From positions 1-32,690 of the forward strand of contig LVLI01000238.1 of the NCBI GenBank assembly GCA_001687465.1: a stretch of DNA of 32,690 nucleotides, read 5' to 3'. The notes under the pieces were generated by a model. The model was given only the letters and a program-made list of their open reading frames with translations. It had not been told where the DNA came from and made no database searches. This stretch comes from Halocafeteria seosinensis. Lineage: Eukaryota > Sar > Bigyra > Bicosoecida. Positions 1 through 9,696 of the stretch are shown here, piece by piece (position 1 is the stretch's first letter; every line of letters starts with the position of its first letter). The translations under genes were made by a program, and so were the position numbers.

Positions 1-221
1 CGGCGGTATTGGAATACTTGGCTGCTGAGATTCTCGAGCTCGCTGGAAACGCTGCTCGTGACAACAAGAAGACTCGTATCATCCCTCGACACATCCAATT
101 GGCTGTCCGAAATGACGAAGAGTTGAACAAATTGTTGAGTGGGGTAACAATTGCCAGTGGTGGTGTTCTTCCGAACATCCACGCTGTGTTGCTCCCCAAG
201 AAGAAACAAGGCAAGAAGTAA
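1..221 (+). CDS. Histone H2A, C-terminal part (5' end outside window)
   Basis: The reading frame enters the window at base 3 and stops with TAA at 219-221, giving about 72 residues that begin [20 protein letters not shown]. This covers the end of histone-fold helix 2, helix 3 and the docking domain ([17 protein letters not shown]) of a canonical core histone H2A, which pairs with H2B in the nucleosome. The tail ends KKKQGKK and has no SQ(E/D) motif, so it is not an H2A.X form. The docking loop is canonical, so there is no sign of H2A.Z. No intron is visible in this part. A hairpin resembling the replication-dependent histone 3' stem-loop lies 46 nt after the stop, which suggests an S-phase histone. 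Identification is very secure; the subtype rests on the tail alone. Confidence 0.96.
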   Translation, partial: AVLEYLAAEILELAGNAARDNKKTRIIPRHIQLAVRNDEELNKLLSGVTIASGGVLPNIHAVLLPKKKQGKK

Positions 222-266
222 ACCCTCTTCCTGTGGCAACACTCTCATTTTTGGCTCACAACAAAC

Positions 267-283
267 GGTGTTTCTTAAACACC
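267..283 (+). promoter_or_regulatory. Candidate histone mRNA 3'-end stem-loop
   Basis: GGTGTTTCTTAAACACC folds as a perfect 6-bp stem with a 5-nt loop (or 7 bp with a 3-nt loop). It is preceded by ACAAAC and followed by ACCACAAA. Canonical histone stem-loops start with GG, end with CC, have a 6-bp stem and a UUUC-like loop, and are flanked by CAAA and ACCA. This element matches in position (46 nt after the stop), flanks and stem ends, but has one extra loop base. It would bind SLBP and direct non-polyadenylated 3' processing. Function is inferred. Confidence 0.6.
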
Positions 284-1159
284 ACCACAAATTTCTCTCT
301 TCTTAACTGCTGCAATGAGTCTTAAGTTAAGTCAGACTCTTAACTCATGTCTTGTGTAACAATTGACGGAAGGTTTTGAACGACACCCCCAGATTGAGCG
401 TAGTGATGCCAATCGATTGTAATGTGACATATTTTTTTTGGTGGTGCTATCATCCGACATTCCTCAATAACCTGGCCATTTTTAACATGCGAGGGATGTG
501 CTTGTAGCCATCCGTTACAGCACCACTGGTTGAGGTCCACAGTATGTCATGTTAGCTGCCAACGTTTTCAGTTCTTTCCGCCTAATACAATTATTGCTGT
601 GCAGCAAGCATGTGCCGTCAGGTTGTAGCTGTTATACCGTGGTACGGTACATTGTAAATAATGAGTACAATGGTACAGCCCATTCGCATACCACGCGTAA
701 CGTGTGTGTTGTGGCCGTACATCGTACATGTATCTCTGCACCCCATTCCAATTCCATGATACACGTCGTTCGCATTGCCATCATTTTTTTCCTTTATCTT
801 TCATTGTGTATGTGTGTGTATGTGTGGTGGTCGTAGCGCGTGCCGCTTGGGGAGGTCCGGGAAACACGGTTTTCTAAGGTTCGTGGTCGCACTGCACGCT
901 GACTCGCAAGTTACCAGCAGAAGATGAATGCGAACCCTCGGCTTAGTTACCACCGGTCGTACCCTTATGTATGTAGTTTTAGAACTGGTGCATAAACTGT
1001 TTGTTTTGTATTTGCGTCCGAATATACTGTAGTTTTCGACGAAGCCTGGAGGGTGTCCGGTACCAACACCATACCTAACCGGCCATCGACGGAAGGGAAA
1101 AGTGCCCTTCAAGGGTTTATTTTGCGCAATTTTTGGTATTTCCGAAGCTTAGACACACA
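284..1159. other. Intergenic region between H2A and CHS-L1
   Basis: No supported gene. Short open frames on both strands (for example 549-836) have no recognisable domain. Visible structure is a TG-rich simple repeat at about 805-826 and an imperfect inverted repeat at about 647-675, where GTACATTGTA is followed by TACAATGGTAC. The 3' part probably contains the promoter and 5' leader of the chitin-synthase-like gene starting at 1160. I cannot place a TATA box with confidence. Confidence 0.6.
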
Positions 1160-4100
1160 ATGGCGGATGAATTGCACCACACGGGAAATATGGATGACTT
1201 GGTGGCTGGGCTGTATCAGAAAGATGAGGAGGAGGAAGGCCTTGAGTTCGAAAAACTACAAACACCTGATGCCGCCGGCAACGATTTTCGGTTCGATGTA
1301 GGAGGCACGGAGCATTATGACACGGAGAAAAAAGTGCGCGGTTCCCGATTAGAAAGTGAGCGTCGAGCCAAGGAGGCAGCGAAGCCCCAGGAGCCAGAGA
1401 GACGGGAAACTTCAACGGCAAACACGTCAACTTCTAGAGATGGAGCTACTGGTACAGGGAAAACCAGTACTTCTGAGAATCAGGCCGCAACTTTATCTGC
1501 TGCGGCAACTGGTTGGACGACCACGAGGAGTAGCAACTCAATTTCCAGTACAGCCACGACGAATGTCGTGAGTACCGGCAAACAGTCTACTTCTACTTCG
1601 GTCGCAAGTTCGTCTACCGCGACGTCAAGAGTGACTCCCACAAGTACTACTGCGAGTACAAACAAGAGACAGGATGGTGCCGAGAGCTCGTTACGAGATT
1701 CAAATAAGGGCTCAAATAGAACCGCAAGAGGTGCCACCACCTCGCTCGCTACCTCGAACCAGTCGACAACCAAAACCGATAGCTCCAGCAAAGTTTCAGT
1801 TGCTTCCAACGGGACAAAACTAAGTTCCAGGTTATCCACGCAGACGAAAGGCGTTAGCATCGACGTTGCAGCGATGACTACTACTACAAGTATAACGGCT
1901 GTGGCGACCGAGAAAGGGCAAGTCAATAAGGGGCACGGAAGTGACGTGAGTTCGGCAAAGACAAGTCAATCTACGACAGTAACCGAGGGAGGAGATTCAG
2001 ACACTCATGGAAATTCGGCTACCCTCAGTCAACATGAACAGTACACTGGTGCTAACAAAGGTGGGCGGAGCGCCGACGAGAATACTGAACGCTCCATATC
2101 CGGCAGCAGTGTGAGTGGAGGTCATTCGGCGACCCAATCGACAGCGTCTGCACCGTCCACTGCAGTCTTACCGGAAAATACCCACTCAAATAGTGGTTCT
2201 TCTAAAACCGCAGATCAAACGCAAACCTCCGAATACAAGACTCCAACTACTACCAGTGAGGTCCAAGACACCCTACCGGAGGAAGGAGGTGGTGCCCAAA
2301 ATAGCACCAGTTTTGAGGGAGCGCCGCAAGCAGAAAGCCGGGATGGCAATTCTACTACATGTGCTTCTAAAGGCATGTACTCTACAACTCCAGAAATAAC
2401 GCACGTGGGCGTCACTAATGATCGCGGAAACACAGGAGATCCCGCGGTACAGTATGTTCGCAATTTCGTTGTAGATGCTGGAAGTGCGAAGGAGGGAAAC
2501 GACGAACTCGTGACGGATGACGCTTTGGCTGAAAACACTGGCATTGCGCCCATCGGATGGGAGGATACAAAGGAAGGAGGGAATGACGAGGATAACCAAG
2601 GTGACATTGAAAACCCGAGAGAAGAATATTTCCTGGGTACCGCCGAAGCCCCAAGAGATCAGGGTCGTCGGCGTTCTTCCATTGTCGACGATGAAAACGT
2701 GGCGCAAGTTTGGCGGGAGTTACAATACAAGCATTACAAAGACTGGTTTGAAGAGTTTGCTTCATCTGAAGATGAAGATGATGATTCTCTAGAGATGAAT
2801 AATTTCGTCCGGAAGGAACTCCCTGTAACTGATTTCGAATATCAGCTCTATGACCCCTCTCACTATTATTTAGACTACACCCCTCTAATTACACTCCAAC
2901 CCAGAAACATTGATACTGCTCTGAGAGTGAAACGTGACGCGCGCGACATTTCACTGATGATATTAGGTAAGTTGACAATCAGTCGGTATGTGGGGCTGTT
3001 GAGTATGGTAGTTGCGTTTTCACCTCTGTGCTTATGCAGTGACTGTAAGCCATGAGGATGGTGATCTCCTCCAGAAGACGTTGACTGGCATTGCCAACAA
3101 CTTGGCGTCGCTTCAAAAGAAAGTGGATATTCTCTGGGACGAAGTTGCTGTTTGCATAATGGTAGACGGGAGGCAGATGATGAATGAATCTTTGAGGCAT
3201 TATGCGGAAACACAACTAAAAGTGTTTGATTCTTCCATGATTGAACTTTACTCGAATGATCAGCCTACCCAAGTGCACATCTTTGAAAGAAGTGTCGAGA
3301 TTCCACGATATTTGCAGCAAGGCGATTATTTTGAGCCCCTGCAAGTTATGTTCGCCGTAAAGGAATACAACGGTGGCAGGCTTAACAGTCATCTATGGTT
3401 CTTCTCCGGGTTTTGCCAACAATTGCGACCGCAGTATACATTGTTGATGGATTGTGGGGTAGAACCTTTGCACTGTAGTATCGCATATCTCATGGAGCGT
3501 TTGGAAGAAGAGCTGACAGTCGGATCTGTCAGTGGCGAAATATCCACTAGAGACCTGTCCTTGTGGAATCCCGTTCATGCGGCCCAGCATTTCGAGCAGA
3601 AGTTGCACTCCGTTCTTACTTTCACCTCGGATTCGATCACCAACTACATGGTAAGCCCGACATCAGGATTCGTTGCCTACAAATATAAAGCAATTGAGGG
3701 TACAGTATTAGGGAAGTATCTCGTGGCTGAAGAGCGGACGCCTTCGGAACTGGGGCCTCAGAAGTCTAACATGTTCATGGCGGACCAACGCGTGCTTGCC
3801 CACGAATTAGCATTGCACCCTACACAACGATACAAAATAGTCTTCGAGTCCCGAGCGCGGGCATTGCAAACTATGCCCTCCAGTTTATTAGGTCTACTGC
3901 ATTTTCGGCGTCCGCATTATAACGGTGCGACGATGATCAACTGGGAATTTGTGCAACACTTTGCAAGTGCGACGTTCGGGAAGCGGGACACGGTAAATCC
4001 CTTCCTCCTCATACTAAGCGTTATTCAGTACGTCCACAAGACTATATCGTTTCTTTTGGAATGGTTCGCGATCGGCATAATGTTCCTAATCGCATTCATC

Positions 4101-6122
4101 GTTGCTTCTGTTAGTTTGGAAGAAACAAATGGGGGGAGTGCAAATTCGGCATTTGCCTTAACTGTCGGTTATACATTTCTAACCGTAGTACAAGTCATGA
4201 TCGGGCTAGGAGGCAATCCTGAAGACTTTCGAGTGGTCTACTGGCTAATATCCTTTGCCTTTGGCTTTATCATGCTGTTTCTTGCTGCCCTCGCTGCGTT
4301 CTTAGCTGCGATGCAAGACTTCAATTTTGTAGTGTTCATTATTGGTATAGGAAGTATCGGTCTTGTTCTACTGGCAACGTTTTTCCAGGGGAAGCTTTTG
4401 AATTTGCTTAAGGCGACGTGGCAATTTGTGTTCATGGTTCCGTTCTTTGTTAACATGGTTCCTATTTTCTCATTTTGCAACCTTCATGATACTTCGGACT
4501 CTCAGTCCATTGTACATCGAGCTCGGCGAGCAGCACGGTTGCAAAGAGGATCAATTTTCGGCCAGCCGGAATCAAGTGCTAACAAGCACGGTTCGAATAG
4601 TGGGTCGAAGAAGAACACAAATAACCGCAAGAATAGCGTGAAGGTAGCACCGGAGGGTAACGAAAATGCTGAAAAGACGTCCAATGGCTCTCACCAAAAT
4701 ATAACTGTTGCTCACCAGGAGCCAGAGCATACGGAGGGTGTGCACTATGACACGAATGGGAATGCAGTAACCGGAAACAATCCACTAGACTCAGAAGAAA
4801 ACGAACATGCGGATGCGTCCATCATGTCACTACGTCACTATCGACGAAGGCGATCCTCAGTTTTAGGCGAATCTCCCGAAGATGTAAGGGCACCACCGCC
4901 AGAGAAGTACGCCACCAGCGTAGGTAAAATCCTCAAGGCATGTAGAGAAGATGATAACTGGAGAGCTCAAAGCGTCATCGTCGAGGCGTTGAGCAATGAA
5001 GCAACAAGGGTGCGTTCACTAGAGCTGCAGACCCAAGAGGAGCACCAGAAAGTTAAGAATTTCTTTAGCGCATTTCGGACGAAAGCACTGTCATGGTGGC
5101 TTCTTACAAACTGGTTTCTCATCACTGGTATTCTCTGGTCCGGAGCCACTGCTGGATTCGCAATGGGGATTGCCATATTGCTGGGGTCAACTATAGTTGG
5201 GAGGGTCCTCGGTTCGTTCATGTATTCGATAGGTCAGGCATGGCGACACTCATTCAAAGGCATTCGGCGCCATTGCGGTCGTTGTTGCGTTGGATGTTGC
5301 CTGAAGTGCTGCCTCTGCTGTTCCTGCTGGAAGAAATGCTGTGTAGCATCATGTCGAAATTGCTACACCAAAGCGAAGTTAGTACATAACGCGAGGGAAG
5401 CAAACAAATTGCATGATGTCTCAGCAGCGCAATGTCTCAAAGATCTAGAGAACAGCACACTGGCTCCTAATCGACTTCGCAGGATCCAACGAAGGCACGA
5501 GCGTCAGCGGCAAGCTAAAAAACCAGCGACGCTAACGAATCATCAAACGCTGGGAACAGGATCGCCGGGACAAGGGCATTTCCCTTTCTCCCAGAATTAT
5601 GAAAGCAAGGAGGGACCAGCTTCGGAAAACCGGTCACAATCGCCTCAAGGAAGTGAAGTGTCCACCCGAGTTGAGAATGGGGGCGAAAGCGAAACAGGGT
5701 CTGTTTCCTCCCGGCGAGAGAAAAAGAAGAAAAAGCGTCGAAAGCATCGTCACAAAAGAAGCTCCACAACTGGTATTCCAACGAATAAGCGAGGGTCCAT
5801 AACAGGTCAAGGCGGGGGGGAGAAGCCCCCTCCAACTCCGTATGTGGGGCATTCGCCTAGCTCTACGCAGACCGGAGGAATCGCAACTGGCCGCAGCCGA
5901 GAAGGACCGCGTCGGCCCTCGTACTTGCTTCAAGGAGATCCAGTGAGCGGAATGTTTGGGTCTCCTCATTCTCTTGATTCTCCTGAAATGTCGAACACTG
6001 GACATTTCTCTTCGCCATTGCAAGGTCACCATCGTAGCCCACGAGATGGAAACAGCCGAAGGCGAGCTAGGGGAAGCTCAGCTACTCCTCACCCTTCTCA
6101 TGCCAGACGCGGCAGTGTATAG
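1160..6122 (+). CDS. Chitin-synthase-like membrane protein with degenerate active site (CHS-L1)
   Basis: Two exons, 1160-2966 and 3040-6122, joined by a 73-nt GTAAGT...CAG phase-1 intron, encode 1629 aa. The splice restores VTVSHEDGD, matching the sister modules. The start ATG (cacacaATGGCG) is preferred to an upstream TTG. Order: disordered Ser/Thr-rich N-terminus (about residues 70-440); acidic stretch; conserved lead-in NNFVRKEL...LDYTP; family-2 glycosyltransferase core of the chitin synthase type (about 590-920) with VDGR (D645) and DCGVEP (D740); membrane segments; second hydrophobic block; 14-Cys cluster (1348-1377); long basic, Ser-rich cytosolic tail ending RRGSV. The catalytic EDR is ADQR (851-853) and QRRRW is FRRPHY (891-896), so chitin polymerisation by this chain alone is unlikely. 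It probably acts as a regulatory or scaffold pseudo-synthase (inference). Family call is strong through homology with the gene at 24019. Confidence 0.85.
2967..3039 (+). other. Intron of CHS-L1
   Basis: A 73-nt intron with donor GTAAGT and acceptor TATGCAG, phase 1. Without splicing the frame stops at 3055. With splicing, the protein runs ISLMIL-VTVSHEDGDLL, which aligns with the uninterrupted AICITIYNEDADEL of the sister gene. Confidence 0.9.
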
Positions 6123-6191
6123 AAAAATTGAAAAGTGGTTCATGTTTTAGCACAGTGTTGCGTATGGCAATTCGATTGTGGGGAATCCTTC

Positions 6192-6197
6192 AATAAA
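6192..6197 (+). other. Possible polyadenylation signal of CHS-L1
   Basis: AATAAA lies 70 nt after the stop codon of the chitin-synthase-like gene and is the only canonical hexamer I noticed just downstream. Use of this hexamer varies among protists, so function is uncertain. Confidence 0.4.
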
Positions 6198-7107
6198 TGC
6201 AAACTCCATGGCGTCTTTAGCAGCGATCTAACCTACTCAACTTATACAATCGGGATACATCTTCGTTTACGTTGCTCACTGTACTACTGTAGTCTGTACT
6301 TGTCTTGTCAAAACCCTAGCAGTTCAGCCACGGACCGCCAGCCGACCAATTACAGCTGCAAGCAAGGTGGCCACAGTGGCGACTGCGCTACGCAGCACAA
6401 CAGGACTAGACGGTGCTCCGAAGATCTTGATTGAATTTTGCAACTAAGCAGCGACCAACACCAGTAACAGTGTGGGGCAGAGTGAAGTAACACAGCGAGG
6501 TCACGTGCTCCTTTCCGACAAAAACAGTACGTGCTACGCTATGGAAGCTGGGAAGCACACTATCTCAAGTTAGCGGACAGCTTAAACAGTCTTTCCTCAC
6601 TACAACCAAAACCTTCAGCCACAGACGCAATGAACGATGGATGTGGGTTCCATACCACTCGCACTCAACCAGAGCCATGAAGGAAAGGAGCGTACAAGGA
6701 AAGTTGAAGCTCCAAAATGATTTTATTTAGGAATTTTGGCGTATATGTACACCGAAATTCAGACCAAATTTCGTTTTGGGGGCAAATTCGTTGATTGGAA
6801 ATTGCGGGAACAGAAAATATTTAACCCACCGACCCTACATTTTGGTATATATGAACAAAAGGACACGACACTGCAAAGTATTCTTGCGAGAGGAACACAC
6901 ACGAGGAAAACTACAGTATGACCATTTTTTGGGGGAAAATGCCAACTACTACATGTATGGTGACAGAACGTTGTACGGTATGCTTGCTACAAGAACAGCG
7001 CGATGCAAGAAAGATACTACCCAGATACAGGTACAATGTATTATGCCGTTTCGCACTATTGAACTCATTTCGTTTCACTGTAATCAATGGCGAACATACA
7101 CGTGAAT

Positions 7108-7119
7108 ACTGTATACAGT
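7108..7119. repeat. 12-bp perfect palindrome
   Basis: ACTGTATACAGT is self-complementary and is followed at once by GTGTAC. It may be a dimeric DNA-binding-protein site or only part of the GTAC-rich composition here. Confidence 0.5.
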
Positions 7120-7661
7120 GTACAAAATACCATGTACACAGTACAGGTCATTGGTGGGTGATGGCATCGACAGTACAGTACTATTGGGACTACCTTGCAA
7201 TGCATGACGTAGTACGCCCTGTGCACTGGTACGCAGCAATGATAAATCTCTGGAAGTCTTATAGGTGTTTGATGCATTTCGACAGTTTCTTCTCCAGCAT
7301 GTCAACGGTACGTGTACAGTGTAGTGGTGGTCAAATGGACACAATGGTTGGGGAGGAGTACCTAAAGTTTGCATTTCCCCGCTAAACGACGGCGATACGC
7401 TGTATAATTTGGAAGTGATGGTAAGCTATGTGTACCTGTGTTCCCGATTCGTTGTTGTCAGTAGGCGTGTTTCGGTATCCTTGACCTCGTTCGGTCACCG
7501 GGTCAACGACACACACTCTGGTCTGGCTGCATATGTACAGTATGTGTGCTAACCAGCCCGGTGTCTGTCAGAGGTTTTGGTTTATTGCAGACGACAAAGC
7601 AAAAAAATGCCTTTTGTCGCGGCTATGAGCTAGTTGGCTTTCTTTAATATTGTTGCCTTGG

Positions 7662-7675
7662 ACACTGTACAGTGT
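7662..7675. promoter_or_regulatory. 14-bp perfect palindrome upstream of TMEM151-like gene
   Basis: ACACTGTACAGTGT is fully self-complementary and is followed closely by GTACGTCGTAC, itself a palindrome around one central base. It lies about 113 bp upstream of the ATG at 7788, in likely promoter or leader DNA. A dimeric transcription-factor site is plausible but unproven. Confidence 0.4.
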
Positions 7676-7787
7676 ACGTCGTACGCAGAGCCCATCAAGT
7701 TCTGCGCGTATTCCACGAGGAGTGGGAACAGCCACGTACCTCTAGCCTTTACCCCTATGACCTCAAAAAGGGAAGCAAACACATACA

Positions 7788-8900
7788 ATGGCGGATGACG
7801 GATATATGACTCCAGAGGACACGCAGACTGAGCCTACGACGGCGGCGCTTGGGTTCTTCATAGGGTTTGCTGCATGTTGGAGCATGGTCCTCTACAGTAT
7901 CGTCTTTATGATATCGTTGCAAGTGCGAAAGGGTATACCCAGTCGCTATATAGGTACATTTGTTATACAGTGCATCTTTTGGGCCGTCTTTGGAGGAGCA
8001 TTGTTTCCAGCATGTGCACCTGGCAGACCATTCCAAGAGCCGGAACAGCACTGGAGGCTCTCAGGCTGCTTGGCATCTCCCGCAAAGTATATTGGGTTAG
8101 GGGTTGTGTCAGGCGTAGTATACCTACTCATGCAACTCGTCAACTACAAAAATTTCAAGTCTCTGGAGAAGGCACAGACAGTGGACGATTTGGAGCGAAC
8201 GATCCGGAGTTATCAACGGTGTAACCCGGAAATTAGTTACAGCTATCATTCGTACCATACGACCACGACCACAGACAAGGATGGTAATACCCACACTGTC
8301 ACGCATACGACGTATCGGGGGTCGGTGCCGTTTGTGTTCGGTCAATGCGAGGATGAGACAGTAGATCCTACGGATGAATTGGATTCGCTTGGATTTGCAA
8401 CCGTCCGAATCACGCACCATATCGAGTATGGTGACAGTGAAACACTAAAGAAGGCTGATCAGTTAATGTTTCAAACTGATGAAGAGTACAGGAATTGTGA
8501 TCGCAAGTATGATACGCACTGGAACTACGGTTTGAGTAATCTCCCGGTAGAGATGAACGTGTTTAACGACCGCTCGTCTCTGAACAGAACGAATTGTATC
8601 ATTGCGTCGTTATGCGGGTTTGGGTGGTATTTTTTTGCTTCTTTGGGTCTTAATTTGAGCTACAAGAATTTTGTCATCGAGAAAGCAGTATATTCGGGCA
8701 GTGGAAGTGCAATCCAAAGCGTCCAGCCTGAGTCCTCTGCTCCTGTTGGGCCCGCAAACAGCATTTTCAGTTTTGCTCAATCATCAATGAATAATAAAGG
8801 TGGAATGAACAATTTGGGTGTTTCAAATCAAGCTCAAGTGATGACTCGTCGTGGTGACCAGGGAAGCATTGAGATGACTAACCCAATTCGCGAGATCTAG
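7788..8900 (+). CDS. TMEM151-like multi-pass membrane protein
   Basis: A single-exon 370-aa protein; ATG context acatacaATGGCG. Hydrophobic segments lie at about residues 20-45, 54-73, 101-119 and 279-300. Between the third and fourth is a soluble region with YSYHSYH (151-157), a Thr-rich strand around KDGNTHTVTHTTY, then FVFGQCEDE. This order (a CYHY-like motif, a VTH strand, an F-x-F-x-x-C-x-D motif, then a charged helix with spaced Phe/Tyr) recalls the TMEM151 family, which is known in animals and scattered protists and has no defined biochemical role. The C-terminus (about 305-370) is Ser/Gly/Asn-rich and probably disordered. The start region shares the 14-mer acaATGGCGGATGA with CHS-L1. 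Function unknown; the family call is from remembered motif order only. Confidence 0.6.
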   Translation: MADDGYMTPEDTQTEPTTAALGFFIGFAACWSMVLYSIVFMISLQVRKGIPSRYIGTFVIQCIFWAVFGGALFPACAPGRPFQEPEQHWRLSGCLASPAKYIGLGVVSGVVYLLMQLVNYKNFKSLEKAQTVDDLERTIRSYQRCNPEISYSYHSYHTTTTTDKDGNTHTVTHTTYRGSVPFVFGQCEDETVDPTDELDSLGFATVRITHHIEYGDSETLKKADQLMFQTDEEYRNCDRKYDTHWNYGLSNLPVEMNVFNDRSSLNRTNCIIASLCGFGWYFFASLGLNLSYKNFVIEKAVYSGSGSAIQSVQPESSAPVGPANSIFSFAQSSMNNKGGMNNLGVSNQAQVMTRRGDQGSIEMTNPIREI

Positions 8901-9696
8901 TCGAGTCAGTGCACTACACGTACGTTCTCTCGCTTTGAACTTGATTGTTGCATTCTTTGGTATTAAGAGTTGCTCTGCTCTCTCCAAAATATCGATTTAA
9001 ATAATAGCATCGATGGATACATATCATTGAACGCAAAATGTCCATCCATCCTTACGAGAGTCCCCGTATTCAGACGGGTGTTGTTGCTTTTCCTGCGCAC
9101 TCGTCTGAACAAGATTGCTCTCGAGAGGTACATCAGACGAACAGATAACACACTTCTATCAGCCTCTTCCAGTTATCTAGCTGGTTATCTCCAAGTTTTA
9201 GCGTAATCTGGTTCTCATTCTGCTGATTCTGGCCACTTATGTTTACCTGTTTGTAACGCAGAGTTGAAGAGCAACCACGACTTACAAGTCAAAGTGTAAT
9301 TCATAAGACTTTGATACGCTGCAGAATGAATTTACAGACAACTAAGGTTCCAAAAGGTCTCTCAGTGCTCTTCCGGGATCTTCTTCGGCCTAAACGTTTG
9401 GAGCAGAGTCTCCAGCGCCAGTCTCAGGCGAGGCAACAACTAAGTGAATGAAAAGATTGTCTTCGTTCGTCCATGGATGCTGAGTCCCCTAGAGATGCTG
9501 TTGCATACAATAGATACACGGGCGCCAACAAAATAGTTAGTTGTAGTGGAAGTACGTACGGTAGTGTATGAGGGCGCGAAGGATTACAAGCATTTGTACC
9601 ACCCAACAGCCTCAGAGCCATTCTGCTTTCCCAGAAGGCTGGAATTGTGACGGTAAACAAGCCAAAGTACAAAATACAATTGTAGAGTAGAGCAAG
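8901..9696. other. Intergenic region upstream of TOR
   Basis: About 0.8 kb. Short open frames on both strands (for example 8970-9206 plus, 9424-9762 minus) show no domain and the latter overlaps the TOR start antisense. No striking repeats. It presumably contains the TMEM151-like 3' end and the TOR promoter; I could not place either precisely. Confidence 0.6.

Larger units (their letters stand above)
6123..7787. other. Long intergenic region with GTAC-rich palindromes
   Basis: About 1.66 kb without a convincing gene. Open frames such as 6918-7385 (155 codons) have no domain, no sister-gene homology and unremarkable composition. The stretch is rich in TGTAC/GTACA words, especially at 6940-7340 and 7500-7690, and includes perfect palindromes at 7108-7119 and 7662-7675. 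The 3' end should hold the promoter and leader of the TMEM151-like gene. No transposon termini or coding remnants were recognised. Confidence 0.6.

Noticed and set aside
1133-1159. TTG at 1133 as the start of CHS-L1.
   Set aside because: Nuclear genes rarely use TTG, and ATG at 1160 has a good context (cacacaATGGCG).
1480-1926. 148-codon minus-strand frame rich in Val/Leu.
   Set aside because: Produced by the Ser/Thr codons of CHS-L1 read antisense; hydrophobicity is a by-product of composition.
3012-3039. ATG at 3018-3020 region as the start of a separate gene covering the GT core.
   Set aside because: The region is the intron end. Splicing from 2966 to 3040 produces the conserved lead-in that matches the sister modules.
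4585-4600. GGTTCGAAT as a possible tRNA T-loop.
   Set aside because: It lies inside the CHS-L1 coding exon, and no acceptor stem, D-arm or anticodon arm can be built around it. No tRNA was found elsewhere.
6918-7385. 155-codon open frame on the plus strand as a gene.
   Set aside because: No recognisable domain, GTAC-rich simple composition, overlapping open frames on both strands, and no homology to anything else in the window.
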